64,000 nt of DNA, taken from positions 6,076,001 to 6,140,000 of the forward strand of contig CM082585.2 in assembly GCA_040954595.2 (NCBI GenBank), read 5' to 3'. Source of the stretch: Balanoglossus misakiensis (Eukaryota; Hemichordata). Position 1 is the first letter of the stretch, and the number at the start of each line of letters is the position of its first letter. Shown here piece after piece: positions 12,901 to 23,421 of this stretch. The notes under the pieces are model-generated. The model saw nothing but the letters and a program-made list of their open reading frames with translations, was not told where the DNA came from and searched no databases. The position numbers and the translations under genes were made by a program.

Positions 12901-14203
12901 TTTCAGCACACTGTAGGAGTTGAATAATTAAGAAACTGCACTGGAAACACCGAACAAAAAATGTAAAAAATGTCCAAAACGTACAGCTGTTGCCTCTTTT
13001 AATTAAATGAATTTCAAGGTACAGATGAAACATTTTATTTGTGTATTAATGATTTTATTATTTCTTTGCAGCAACAAGAATGCAGACCGAGATTTTTTTC
13101 TGGAAAAAAGTTTCTGCGATGCCATGAAGATGTCCCTGGTGTAGGGCAAGGTTCTGCAGGATAGCCATAATAACATAGTTTTTGAACGATATCTTGTAAA
13201 TTTTGACAAATTATACTCTATTATGTTGTATTAATAAATTTAATGAGAAAATGGCTTTTATGTAAAATTATGGTGCAAATAACCATAGCATATAACATAT
13301 TTAAAGGTACACTGTCGCCTATGTAAATTAAGCCACAGTTACCATGACAACTTAAGAGCTAGCCAATCACAGATTTTTAGTGGGTGGTCATGTGAAAAAA
13401 ATGCACCCCTAAAGTTGTCATTCGATGATTTAGACACGCGCTTTGATCATATAAGGGTGTATGTAAATTAGAGGTGGTTGTATACCTTTAAATACTGGTA
13501 TAGCTGGTTGTTTGGCAAAAGAAGTGAATAGTAAATAAAAGTTGCATTGTGGGCAATGAGGGAATTTGTGTTGTCGTTTTATTTTGAATATAATTTGACA
13601 GTCGTCTCTCATACCGGAGTTAAGATTACAGTACTTTAAACTTGGCCAACCCTTAAATTTTAGTATTTAGTTTATCATTCTGTGGGTCAAGTGTGAAGCG
13701 TATTAGCAAAAAAAATTATTTGTCACTGCCAAATGTGAGTATAGTGAATAAAATACAAGCTGTTGCTATAATCTCCATGTTGTGATTAGCTGTGCTACCA
13801 AACCTTGAAAACGATATTCAACCATAGCAGTTGAACTGTGGGCTTCAGTTTAAAATCCTCACAGTCTGTTTGTCGGTTGGTAAACAGAAAATAATTCCTC
13901 CAGTGCAATGTAACCAAGGTAACACTCCATAAATCATGCTTCCATTTTTTTTTTTTTTTTGCTCACACTTATGTACTTGTTTCTCATTGCCGTCAACAGA
14001 CAGAACTTCCTGAAGAGATGGGACAGCTGAAGTTGGAGGTCTCCCCCGTCCCCAGTCCTTCATCATCCACGGTTGCCGTGGGGGAACCAGTCGACAGTCG
14101 CACACGCCAGTGGCAGTGGGAACAAGGCCAGATAGATTACCTCGGTCAAGACCGCTTCGACAACATCATGAAAAAAATCGACGAAAAAACCAACGACAAA
14201 TAA
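3905..14203 (+). CDS. GYG: Glycogenin (glycogenin glucosyltransferase), 5' end missing
   Basis: Glycogenin glucosylates itself on a tyrosine to make the primer for glycogen synthase in the cytoplasm. Exons are 3905-4046, 4239-4413, 4907-5069, 5601-5727, 6215-6401, 7121-7828 and 14000-14203. All splice phases join, giving 568 residues from the split valine to TAA. Counting that valine as 1, the numbering matches human glycogenin-1: the DAD metal-binding motif is at 102-104, D160 and D163 lie in SFDGGDQG, and Y195, the autoglucosylation site, lies in [23 protein letters not shown] follows at about 210-225. Residues 266-501 are an acidic low-complexity linker. The C-terminus carries [17 protein letters not shown], the glycogen-synthase interaction motif. 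The N-terminal few residues are not located. Vertebrate GYG1 is about 330-350 residues, so this protein is longer because of the linker. Confidence 0.95.
4673..4862. repeat. Dispersed repeat copy 1 (family R1), with hairpin
   Basis: About 190 bp in a glycogenin intron are closely similar, in the same orientation, to 53675-53867 in a collagen intron. Shared blocks include CCATTTATTCATTTTGGC and a terminal GAGAGAGACTTTGTCCCTTT. In this copy the left end forms an imperfect inverted repeat (4653-4680 against 4695-4722, about 28 bp). It is probably a non-autonomous transposon or SINE-like element; the class is not determined. Confidence 0.8.
5782..5880. repeat. Partial copy of TTTAAAGGTA-ended MITE family (R2)
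   Basis: About 100 bp in a glycogenin intron resemble the left part of the element at 13298-13494. Shared blocks are GTTACCATG, CTAGCCAATCACAGATTTT and AGTGGGTGG. The right part is diverged or lost. Confidence 0.65.
7121..7828 (+). CDS. GYG: Glycogenin exon 6 of those found: acidic variable linker
   Basis: This 236-codon, phase 0-0 exon follows the acceptor CAG at 7118-7120 and ends at the donor GTGAGT. It encodes a Glu/Asp/Lys/Thr-rich, probably disordered linker. Around 7627-7685 there is a short tandem repeat of a Gly-rich octapeptide (PMATGG-type, about three copies). No fold is recognised. In known glycogenins the linker between the GT8 domain and the C-terminal motif varies greatly in length and often includes alternatively spliced exons, which fits this exon's symmetric phase. 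Confidence 0.85.
9295..9395. repeat. Two-copy direct repeat, about 49 bp period
   Basis: GTACGACAAT followed by TGTGATTATTGAATCA occurs at about 9295 and again at about 9344, each followed by a TTGTGGCA-type segment. It is a local tandem duplication inside the long glycogenin intron. Confidence 0.65.
11262..11555. repeat. Degenerate minisatellite of ATGACATCACAGCTTTCTGT units
   Basis: At least nine degenerate units of about 27-35 bp share ATGACATCACAGCTTTCTGT followed by a TCAC-containing segment. Unit length and sequence both vary, so this is not a CRISPR array. It produces an artefactual Ser/Gln/Met-rich repetitive ORF on the + strand. Confidence 0.85.
13298..13494. mobile_element. MITE with TA-flanked TTTAAAGGTA terminal inverted repeats (R2)
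   Basis: This element of about 197 bp begins TATTTAAAGGTACAC and ends GTATACCTTTAAATA. The ends are inverted repeats and similarity continues inward (GCCTATGTAAATTA against TGTAAATTAGAGG). The flanking TA is compatible with a TA target-site duplication, as in Tc1/mariner-type MITEs. Related partial copies are at 5782-5880 and, inverted, at 62754-62820. It has no coding capacity. Confidence 0.8.
14000..14203 (+). CDS. GYG: Glycogenin last coding exon, glycogen-synthase-binding C-terminus
   Basis: This is a phase-0 exon of 67 codons plus TAA. The acceptor is CAACAG at 13994-13999, preceded by a T-tract and a GCTCACAC stretch. It encodes a short Pro/Ser/Val-rich segment and then the family-diagnostic motif [10 protein letters not shown]...[11 protein letters not shown]. 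The intron before it (7829-13999) is about 6.2 kb, by far the longest among the exons found, and could hold alternative linker exons. Confidence 0.93.
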   Translation, partial: TELPEEMGQLKLEVSPVPSPSSSTVAVGEPVDSRTRQWQWEQGQIDYLGQDRFDNIMKKIDEKTNDK

Positions 14204-15460
14204 GGAAATGTAAAACACTCAATACTTGCAGTAACATCCACAACAGCAAAAAAACAACAAAAAGTGTAGGCTTGATAATTTGTGAGATTTGGTGAGAGTA
14301 CAGGCTAATGTATCAGGCAATAAGTGTATGGTGTAAGTATATACTGTATAGATAGACAAACACAAAGATTGTGTCAGTGTAGATAAACTGTAACATGTAG
14401 CTTCAAACCAGAACCGTTGACTTCATTCAACCGCACTTGTACAAATGTATGATGTAAAAAAACAAGATCGCGTACATTGTAACTTGTGTCATTAAGTACC
14501 GTAAGAAAAATCCAATAATTCAACCTGATGTGCAAATTCAAAATCGGAACAAAATCTTCTGTTGGTCTCGCTTTACCAAAAGATAAGTCAGGGATACTGA
14601 AATAAGCCATTAACACAATAACTGTGTGTTGTAAGTCAACAACAGAAAACTCCTGACACGGTAAGAGTTTCTACAAAAGATTGATTTTCATGACAGCTTA
14701 CATTTGCACTGTGTTAAAAAACATATATTCCCCCAAATTGGGATGCAGTCAAAATAACAGGTTTATTTATTGAATTTTTCTAACGGTAAGGTTCAGTGTT
14801 GTTCGCAAGAGATAGGAAAGCGTTGTATACATAGGTACATTAACAAATATGTAAACTGCATACGTGTGCATGAAAGTGGGAGGAAAAAAAATACGAAACA
14901 TTTTGTATTCAGTTTAGTTCCAGCATTTTTATTTTATATGAATGAGTTTTTCTGCAACTCATTGTAAATTACAGAATGAGTTCTTAGTTTCCACGGACCA
15001 ATCAAATTGAAGGAGTTTTGCATAATTATGATTAATTCATGAATAAGCCAATCCTGTTGTCTGAAATAACTAAGCCATGAATTGTGTGCTTTACGTACGC
15101 CAGATGTTACAGGCTAGCTGATTGGATTGTTTGCAACTGCTACTAACTAACTGCTTGACAACTCCTTTGAATAGCTGAATCGGTTATTAGGTTATTTTAG
15201 TTTTTGGGTGAATAGTTTGTTTTGCCGATTTTTGGTATTTTCTTCTGAATGAGTATGGAATATTAGCATGCCAAATTTTACAATTTTGAAACTCCACTTT
15301 TATTTTCTCTAGTGAAGGACACTGGTTGTGGAGACTTGAAATATTTTTTTTGTATCTTAGTGCTGAACTGCTTGATTTTAGATGTCAGCTTGTACATGAT
15401 TGTACTGTACACTTAATACACTAACTGGTCTTGAACTTGACAGGCGAGAGACACAATCAG

Positions 15461-15466
15461 AATAAA
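15461..15466 (+). terminator. Candidate polyadenylation signal of glycogenin
   Basis: An AATAAA lies about 1.26 kb after the stop codon and is followed within 25 bp by a U/GU-rich segment (CCTTTTTGTGTCAGTG), the usual layout of a cleavage site. The UTR length is inferred only; nearer non-canonical signals are possible. Confidence 0.4.
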
Positions 15467-15530
15467 TATTCTTCAGAAATGCGACCTTTTTGTGTCAGTG
15501 GAAAATTCAATGATTGATGTTCAATTAATA

Positions 15531-15743
15531 TACTGTAAAATGGGTTATTTTCGCGACAGGAATTTTTCGCGATTTCAAAAGTGGCAACTGTTACGCGAGG
15601 ATTAATTTTCACGTTCTTGTTTTTTTAGCTAACTGCATTGTAATCTCCTATAAACATTCACTCGACTTTTTATTTTCACGTTTTTGTGCTCTCGTGTATT
15701 TCGCGAAAATTTATTGCTCGCGAAAATAACCCGTTTTACAGTA
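15531..15743. mobile_element. MITE with CTGTAAAA...TTTTACAG terminal inverted repeats (R3)
   Basis: The element is 213 bp including flanking TA. Left end TACTGTAAAATGGGTTATTT and right end AAATAACCCGTTTTACAGTA are near-perfect inverted repeats that continue through TTCGCGA. TA on both sides fits a TA target duplication, typical of Tc1/mariner-derived MITEs. It has no ORF. A degenerate inverted copy sits in a collagen intron at 58255-58433. Confidence 0.9.
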
Positions 15744-17559
15744 CTACCTCATCTGGTGACCACTCAGATTGTGTGACTTGTGATGTCATGACGTGTACCT
15801 TTCTTGCCATTGCACTTGGTACAGCCCGTTTGTTTTCAATGGACAAGTGGGACTCCTTCACAAGGGAATGGGGGTGAGAGGGTTTAATAATGACGTATGC
15901 AACATTATAAAATGTTCTAACAGAAATGGGCATTAGTATACACCTATTGACTGGTCGTGGGGCTAACAACATCTGGGGGAAGGGTTGATTCGACAGACAG
16001 GCAAGGCAGGTTGCCATGTGTTGTTACCTAAATATGACAGTCAATGTTGCAAGCTTCTCTATGCACTGGTTTGGTTGCCAACACAGATATGTTTAATTTA
16101 CGTGACATTGTTTTCTTCAAGTGTATAATTTCTGCGCAACTGTTTTCGGAAGTTTACCTATCCTGGGATAACACTTCCAGAACCGGTAATCAGTTGTGTA
16201 CTGTTTGCCATGTATTAGCACAGATGGTGCTGCCCAGCAGATATATAACCACCATATGACCAACCACTGCACAAAATATTACACTGTATGCCGGACTTTT
16301 GCTCTGATTAAACAAGATTGTTAATACTATAAGTTGGCAATTAAGTGCAATTTAATAAACACCCGAGTTGCCTAATTATCGTCTTTACAAATTGGTCAAC
16401 ATCCGATTTTTTTTTATCGAGCAATTCATTTGATTTTGATCTTCAAACCATGTTTGGATAAGTGATCAGAAAGAACATCTGAACTGAAATATTTTACACT
16501 TTTCTTTTTAACTTGAGGATTGCTATTCTTGGGGATTGGCATCCTACAAATCACTACTTTAAGATTTCTCCATGGAGTTATAACACAGCGATTGGCAGCC
16601 ATTTTGAATTTCTAATTTGAGTGAAATTTCGCTTTATCATTCAAAATGTTATTCTCAACTTTACTCGGGAATAATCTTAAGTAACATCTGATTTTCGAGG
16701 CGAATCATACCCTAAGAAAAGAATCATTCTGCTTAACGATAATCTTTTGGTCACTTACGATGAAAGCTAATAAAGGCACTGCTACCAAGCACTAGTGAAA
16801 CATGACATGGTGAGGTGTGATAATAATTTACTGATGGAATGGTTCCCTGCATGCTTTGAATGGGGTCTCTACACCCGTTTTCGATTCAATAAGTTGTCAG
16901 TCATATTTGCGTTTAATATCATGTACAAAAAAAATATACAAGAAGTGCATCAGTTTCAAAGACGTCCTTCAAATAAGTGTACAGTTGAAAAACGTAGTTC
17001 CTGCACAAGGTTACATAAAATGTGCGTGAATCGACTTTTCAAGATGGCTGCCCCCTTAGCTGGTACCCTGCTGCCTGCCCCATTACTGCCGCTGGCGGCG
17101 CTCAAGGTAATGGGATGACTATTTACCTTACTCCACCAAGGCAATGGGGTGACTAATACCGTTACACAACCAAGGGCACTGTCACTAGACATGTTATGGG
17201 AAGCTCAAAGAATATTTAGCATTTTTTTCCTCGCAATGGAATGATAAATGCGAAGGTTAAAGATGGTAAAGGTCAGCATTTTCCATGACAATGTTATTAT
17301 GTAGCTTAACAGTGTTCAGGTGGTATTAGGGGCACACTGACCAGGACTCTTCAAGATATATCTTATAGTTGCATCATTTTGCATTTTGTTTTATCTTCGT
17401 TTTGTGAGAATTGTTTCACCTGTGTACCTGTACAGCAAACAGGGTTTAGCAGTTACTGTAAACACGACTCGGAAGCCAATAAGAGGACTTACGATGTTGT
17501 TACGTACTCACTGATGACTAGATATCCCCTGGCTGGAGAGCATTGTTGAATTCTTTCTT

Positions 17560-17883
17560 TTAAGTTTTAGCAACATATGTGTATCCCATAAAATATTTTG
17601 GTGGGTCAATGAAAAGAGATCGATTTCTTTTATCACTTACATAAATTGCGCCCTCGACGACAAATTGCATTGCATTCTGTCGTTGCTCAACGAGACCGGG
17701 ATACGCGTCTGCCAAAGTCCAGTCACCTGTTGCTGATACCTCCCTTGTCCCAGCCAAGACAAGAGTGGTATCGCCCACCTGAAATAGGTGCACCGGGTGC
17801 CCACACAGGTGTGTCAGAGCGAAGTGAACGTCAGTATTCCATCTTCCCAGAAAGGAACTCCCCGACACAGGTAAGAGACTCAT
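17560..17883 (-). CDS. Unassigned exon-like ORF
   Basis: On the minus strand, a 107-codon open frame reads like ordinary globular protein (VGDTTLVLAGTREV, LADAYPGLVEQRQNAMQF) rather than low-complexity noise. After AMQFVVEGAIY it meets a consensus donor, GTAAGT, near 17639. The part upstream of the donor, about 17640-17860, could therefore be one exon. I recognise no family, and I found no matching partner exon, acceptor with a good pyrimidine tract, or start context. The opposite strand also has a donor-like CAG/GTAAGA at about 17870. It could be a real exon of an unrecognised gene, a fragment of a pseudogene, or chance. Confidence 0.25.
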   Translation of the reverse strand: MSLLPVSGSSFLGRWNTDVHFALTHLCGHPVHLFQVGDTTLVLAGTREVSATGDWTLADAYPGLVEQRQNAMQFVVEGAIYVSDKRNRSLFIDPPKYFMGYTYVAKT

Positions 17884-19288
17884 TTTGCACCTTGATGATA
17901 TTTGAATATATCTGCATAACTTTCTATCATTTCAAATTTACCAGGTGGTTTAAACGCGGCGCTTAACAGCAAATTAAGATGAATGAAAAAATTTACTACA
18001 CACATATGATAAATTCGGGCCGAATTACCCAAACCACACACTTTAATTATCAACAGCCCTGTCATTTTTGAGGGTACTCGTGTTCTACGTCAAAATTATA
18101 TCATTTTAAGCATTGTGGCCGACGAAACAGCTGCCGGTGTTTAGTTGTGCGATGCGATGCAATATTCAACCTTAACATTATACGGTACTTAGTCAAATTG
18201 AACGTTCAATTACACGGTGCGGGCTTCAATTACGCGGAGTGCTGTTTGCCGTAGTGTCAAATTAAACTGCGTGATACGTATACGTTGCCGGCAGGATTCG
18301 CTCCACACACACTGTGCTCTGGTGGTGGAAGGGCACGCCCATGGTAGCAGTTGTCACGACGTGGGACCCGTGTCAGCTGGTGGTGTCGGGGCTTGATGGA
18401 TGTTCACCAACTGGTATAATTGGTTCATTCCGGTCGTTACCCTATATGTGGTGATTTTGTTGCGTTGCTTTAGGCGATAATCGCAGTTTTCTTGGTATAA
18501 ACTGTGCGGATGCAAATTGTGACTATGTATACGTGGACATATAGAAAACGCAGTACGCCGTCATTTCGGCTATTGTACTAACCTGGATCGACTAAATGAG
18601 CTAAATACTTTAGGATGATAATCTTTAAAGCCGGGATGAAGGTTGTTGATTCCTGTGTAACATCAGGATACAAACATATGTCACTAAAAAAATCAACATT
18701 GCTTTTCGATTTGTATGCTTAACACAACGGGTGGACTAATAAAAGCAGATACTGTGTTTTAAATTAACTAAATATTCCAATTACAATTCATCCGTTACAT
18801 TTTTTATAATTAATTAGGGAAATTTTTCGGAGATCTGGACGTTTCGATTCGGAAGTTAATACAGAGTTGTCTGACTGGGTCAATTGTCGCCTGTTATTTT
18901 ATAATTGTAAAAAAAACCACATTACAGAATCCATATGGCATAGTAACCAGGCTATAAACGGCGACCGAGTAAATAAAGGTTGTACCAGCACGTTTTCAGA
19001 TACACAATTACACACGGACAATTCAAAAAATGCATTGAGACAACGGCCATTTCATTCGGATAAATTTGACATAAATAGCTTATATCAGTTGTACAATACA
19101 TCTACTTTAGATGGCATACCATGTCTGATTAGACTGTTTCACCGTTAGCGTGTGGCTACTTTGACTGTATTCTGTTGTGTGATGATTGTATGGAAAATGT
19201 ATCTGTCAAAATGCAGTTCTGTTTTGTTCTAAAACATTTCCTTAGCTCTGTGTGTGTATCTGTGGTTGTTTGTCAGTTGTTCCCGTGT

Positions 19289-19290
<2 letters not shown>

Positions 19291-19333
<43 letters not shown>
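19291..19333. repeat. (TGTC)n microsatellite
   Basis: About ten perfect TGTC repeats. Confidence 0.95.
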
Positions 19334-20573
19334 TACCGTCTCTGACTCTCTGTACTTATAATGTGTTTTCTCAAGCCTATATCTGTCATAGATTCCTAAT
19401 CGAATGTGTTGAAATAATCAACTCTAATCATAAGAAGTTTCCGACCTGATAACGGATCATTCTACCCCTTTAAACGGTCGCTCTCATTGGCCAATATATG
19501 CACAGATGTGCCATACATACATTCATACAACCAATGAAAACGACCGATAGAAATGACGATGTGATATGGTTAAATAATGACACGATGGAAAAGCTGCTAT
19601 AAATTTTGTTGTAGTTTGTATTCTGACGGGAAATGAGCTTCATCTTTGTGTTTTAGATGCCTTCAAATTACTTTCCTATCAAGAGGACATGCATGATTGC
19701 ATGGCAATTTCAGTTGTTTAAATTTAATGAGCCGCATGTGAATTTTCATTGTTTAATGTCAAAATTAAAAACTGTTAAAAGTTTCCAATCAATGAGCTGG
19801 GAGTAAATCATGATTGTCGGGACCGCTCATTTGGTTAGGTTAGTTGGTTGTTTTGCTGGAACTATTTGGGATAATTGCATTCCGATAAAATTGTACAAAA
19901 CGATTAGTATTTGTTGTACTTGGGGAGAATGTGGTATTTCTGTCATTGTTTGACCACAACAAAACAAAACAAAATGATAAATATGTCGAATGTGTAGGCT
20001 ACATGTTCTGAGCTGAGAGTTTTACGTAGTTTATTACCATGCAATTTTATATCCCGGCATAGTTCCAATCGTGTTTTGTGTATTGTATTTTGTATATATA
20101 CAGGATTGTATATACAGGATGTATTGTTTAATTGTCCGAACGCTGTTTGAACACATACACAGAATTTCAATATTAAAATTCCAATGATAAAAATATGGTT
20201 AAAATTTTCGTATTATGTCCACCAGCAGAAAGTAAACTCACCTGTAACAATAAATCATACATCACTTTCTGGTAAATTGAACAACACAAATAACTTTAGA
20301 AAATTGACAATATATTTTGCCCTCGTAAACGGTGTAATTAAGCTAGTGTTTCATATAACCTGTATTGCTTTTTGCAAAGCCATATTTACTGCCAGAGACA
20401 ACCTGGGAACCCCAAACATTCCTTGTTAGAAAGGGGAGGAGGTTATTGGTGCACGGCCGAAATGAAAATGGTTTTATTTATTTGCCTGTCTACATTTTGT
20501 GACATATATCTGTTTGCATCGATCTTGTTACAGAACTGTTGACTGTCATACTCTTCACAAAAATTTCGCCGAG

Positions 20574-21232
20574 ATGATCCGCATGTTCGTTCTCTGTCTC
20601 GTACTGTGCACAGTTGCCAGTGCGCCATCTAACGGTGAGGGTGTCAGGCAGCACGACCCGGTGAGAGACCTCGTGCGTCGAATGATCGAGCTCGAGGCCA
20701 AGTACGAGGAACTGAAGACAGAGAATGCAGAGCTGCGCTCTTTCCTAGCAGCGAAAGAAAGAGTAAAGAACAAGAGACAAACAAACGAAGTGTCAGACTT
20801 TCCATTGGATATCGTCGAGAAGGACGCCAAACCGGGTGGAACAGACGAAGGCACCGTTTCCCTGCGGCGCAAGGTGACTTTACAAGGGAAGAAAATTGAC
20901 CAACTAACTGAGAATGAAAGCAGCTTGGAAAAACGAATCCGTGATCTTGAGCAACGGGCATCCGACGATGAATCTATGGAGACTAATCAGATAAGTGCAA
21001 CGCAGGCCATGATTATGAAAGGAGAGTCGCTGATCAACCAAATGAGTTATACTCTATCCAACAGTAAGATTTCGCGATTTTAAGCCTATCTCTTCTTAGT
21101 CTACATGATAGTCTAGGTTTTAGTAGGCTTATGGTGGTGGTTATTGTAACGACGACGGTGACGATGATGACGATGACGATGATGATGATGACGACGATGA
21201 TGACGACGATGATGATGATGACGATGATGATA

Positions 21233-21318
<86 letters not shown>

Positions 21319-21851
21319 AGCGACGACGGTGGTGGTGGTGGTGGTGGTGGTGGTGGTGGTGGTGGTGGTGGTGGTGGTGAATTTTAGATTGCAGGCCTAA
21401 TCAAAACTGTTTTCATTTGTTTCCAGTTTCAAAGAAGTGCGCTTTCTCCGGGGTCCGCACCCAGCTCCTCCTCGGCGACGGCTCGCAGTCGCAGATCGTC
21501 ACCTACGACGAGCAGAACGCCAACAAGGGCAAGGACTTCGACGTCGACACCGGCACGTTCACGTGCGAAGTCCCCGGCATCTACTACTTCTCCTTCTCGG
21601 TGCGCACCTACGACTCCTACTCCATCGGGCTCACCTTGGTGAAGAACAACGAGCCGACGGTCTCCATGAAGACCGACGGCGACGCGGGCACGCGTGACGT
21701 CATGCAGAGTCAGAGCGTCATGCTGGACCTGGTGGCCGGCGACCAAGTGTGGTTGCAGCTCGGGCCGCACGACGACTATGCAATCTACAGCAGCGGCACC
21801 TCCAAATACATCACCTTCAACGGTTTCGTTATCTACCCCAATATGGTCTAA
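20574..21851 (+). CDS. Secreted coiled-coil C1q-domain protein (C1q-A)
   Basis: Two exons, 20574-21063 and 21427-21851, join in phase 1 (A + TT, Ile) to give 304 residues. The start MIRMFVLCLVLCTVASA is a signal peptide; an in-frame upstream Met exists, but this ATG has a purine at -3 and places the hydrophobic core correctly. Residues about 27-65 form a heptad coiled coil (LVRRMIELEAKYEELKTENA), and a second helical segment spans about 95-140. Residues about 166-304 are a complete C1q domain: KCAFSGVRTQ, NKGKDFDVDTGTFTCEVPG, IYYFSFSVRTYD, then VWLQLGPHDDYAIYS and YITFNGFVIYP. C1q domains trimerise and bind ligands. There are no Gly-X-Y repeats, so trimerisation is probably helped by the coiled coil. 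A possible role in innate recognition is inferred only. Confidence 0.93.
21154..21380. repeat. (GAT)n followed by (GGT)n microsatellite
   Basis: Long GAT/GAC trinucleotide runs (to about 21318) and then GGT repeats (about 21328-21380) lie in the C1q-A intron, ending about 45 bp before the C1q exon. They generate poly-Met/Val artefact ORFs. Length is likely to vary between individuals. Confidence 0.97.
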
Positions 21852-22033
21852 TCATCGTCCATCACGTGATCGCCACCCTCTCCAATACTAGCCTACAGAT
21901 CAGTTGGTTCTAGGGGATAGACTGATACAATCAAATAGACATTTACTGACAATGGGGAGTCAGTTTAAACCGACCCGATCACCAAATCCGTACCAGAAAA
22001 AAAAGTAGACCGACATCTAGAAATGATCTTTGA

Positions 22034-22148
22034 AATAAACCGAACGTGCTACTATACGATAAACCGATAGAAGACGATTTCTACTTAGCACAATAAACTA
22101 TGCGTCTACTTACTGTAGATGGAACATAATGCCTCACCTTGCAATAAA
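22034..22148 (+). terminator. Candidate poly(A) signals of C1q-A
   Basis: AATAAA occurs at 22034-22039, 22092-22097 and 22143-22148, 180-300 bp after the stop. Any of them could define the mRNA end. Confidence 0.5.
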
Positions 22149-22351
22149 CTAAATTATTTTAATTAATTGCAATGAATATTATAGAAAACACACTTTCTTT
22201 TTCTCAGTGGTTCTTGTTAAATGACATATTGACTGTTTCGTCACTGAACTTTCTACTTCATCACATTCTCTATGCACTTCAGAGAACAACATTCCTGTAT
22301 GAGTACCACATGTTTAGAAATCATACCGTGCCTTTTGTTTCGAGTCTGTTA

Positions 22352-23421
22352 AGGGAGCATTCGTTTTTTACAGGGAGGGGGGGGGCCGGTGGAAATCAGG
22401 GGGGGGTTTACTTTTACAAAGCAGTTTTTAGGGGGGGGGACAAATTTTATAATCAAGGGATTATTATATAGGGACTGAAAGGGGGGACTTGAAAACTTTG
22501 ACGGCTAAATATTTATTTTGAGTCCACAAAAATGCAGTTTCGCGTCCTTTATTTTACAAAATTTTCTAATGTGGGAGGGGGACACCCCCTCCCACACCCA
22601 CCCCCTCCATTCATCAACACCTTTCAATCATTGACTGGTTTATCTAGTGTCCCAGGTCAGGGGACTTGCCCCCACCCCATGATAACTTTGAGCGGCGACG
22701 TTAATTTGCTTTTGCTGGGTTCATTAAAATGCAGCTTTGAGCTCTGTATTTTATAAAATTTTCTTATGTAGGAGGGGGACACCCCCTCCCAAACCCACCC
22801 CCTTCAATTCTCGGTTTACAATGTCTCCCAACACAGAATACAAATACTTAAAAAATAAAAACAATGTTCAGTAGACATGTAAATGAACAGACATAAATTG
22901 ACAACAGAGAAAAAGATGCTGAAAAAAGAACAAACTGAAAATAGTTGAAGCGCACATTGGCCGGAAACTGTGTCAGACAACTCTGGAAAGTCTCAGAGTA
23001 AACCATGAGAGGGACAAAGAGGAGGATGAGCAGGAGGATGAAGAGGATGACTTGGACGAGGACAGTGAACCAGAAGATGAACATGTAGTGATAGGTGAAC
23101 TAGGTGATTCAGCGGAAAGTGACTCAGAAAGTGATAGCGGCGACATTGAAAATGAACTCTTTCACGTAACAAGATCAGGCAGACAATGCACTACTTGGAA
23201 ATCAAGGAACTAGGTTTCATGGTTGATTATGTGGTATGTCGAACATACACCAATATCTGACAAAGTTTGATAAGTTTAATCCGGTGGATAAACTTTTTTT
23301 TTTTGGGGGGGGGGGGTCACATTTTAGAAAAGTAATTTCCAGGGGGGGTTGCCTTTTACATTTAGTCGGCGACTCAAATTCCACCGGCCCCCCCCCTCCC
23401 TGTAAAAAACGAATGCTCCCT
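22352..23421. mobile_element. 1.07 kb terminal-inverted-repeat transposon remnant
   Basis: The left end AGGGAGCATTCGTTTTTTAC (22352 onward) is repeated in inverted form at the right end (to 23421). Similarity continues through a G-rich run and CCGGTGGAA. The flanks read TTAA on the left and TAAA on the right, compatible with a decayed TTAA target duplication, as in piggyBac- or Kolobok-type elements; this is tentative. Inside are two copies of a roughly 90-bp G/C-run segment (near 22530-22620 and 22720-22815) and a short acidic ORF remnant. It is a probable non-autonomous DNA transposon. Confidence 0.75.
22924..23213 (+). pseudogene. Acidic ORF remnant inside the TIR element
   Basis: About 95 codons are open without an obvious ATG and end at TAG 23211-23213. 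The middle is strongly acidic (EEDEQEDEEDD, SAESDSESDSGD) and the end reads LFHVTRSGRQCTTWKSRN. The position inside a terminal-inverted-repeat element suggests a leftover piece of a transposon protein, probably a terminal region. I cannot assign the transposase superfamily. Confidence 0.45.

Larger units (their letters stand above)
7829..13999. other. Long glycogenin intron
   Basis: This intron is about 6.2 kb and AT-rich. It contains the direct repeat at 9295, the minisatellite at 11262 and the MITE at 13298. One 45-nt phase-compatible segment at 9138-9182 could be a cassette exon (see findings). No other coding signal is seen. Confidence 0.7.
14204..20573. other. Intergenic region between glycogenin and C1q-A
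   Basis: The first part is probably the glycogenin 3' UTR. The rest is AT-rich non-coding DNA holding a MITE (15531-15743), an exon-like minus-strand ORF (17560-17883) and a TGTC microsatellite (19291-19333). No other gene is supported. Confidence 0.6.

Noticed and set aside
21131-21400. Poly-Met and poly-Val ORF
   Set aside because: Translation of the GAT and GGT microsatellites in the C1q-A intron.
21429-21770. Long minus-strand and frame-shifted ORFs over the C1q exons (also 41554-41898 and 47314-47787)
   Set aside because: Shadow frames caused by the high GC of the true C1q exons, rich in Arg, His and Val without domain sense.
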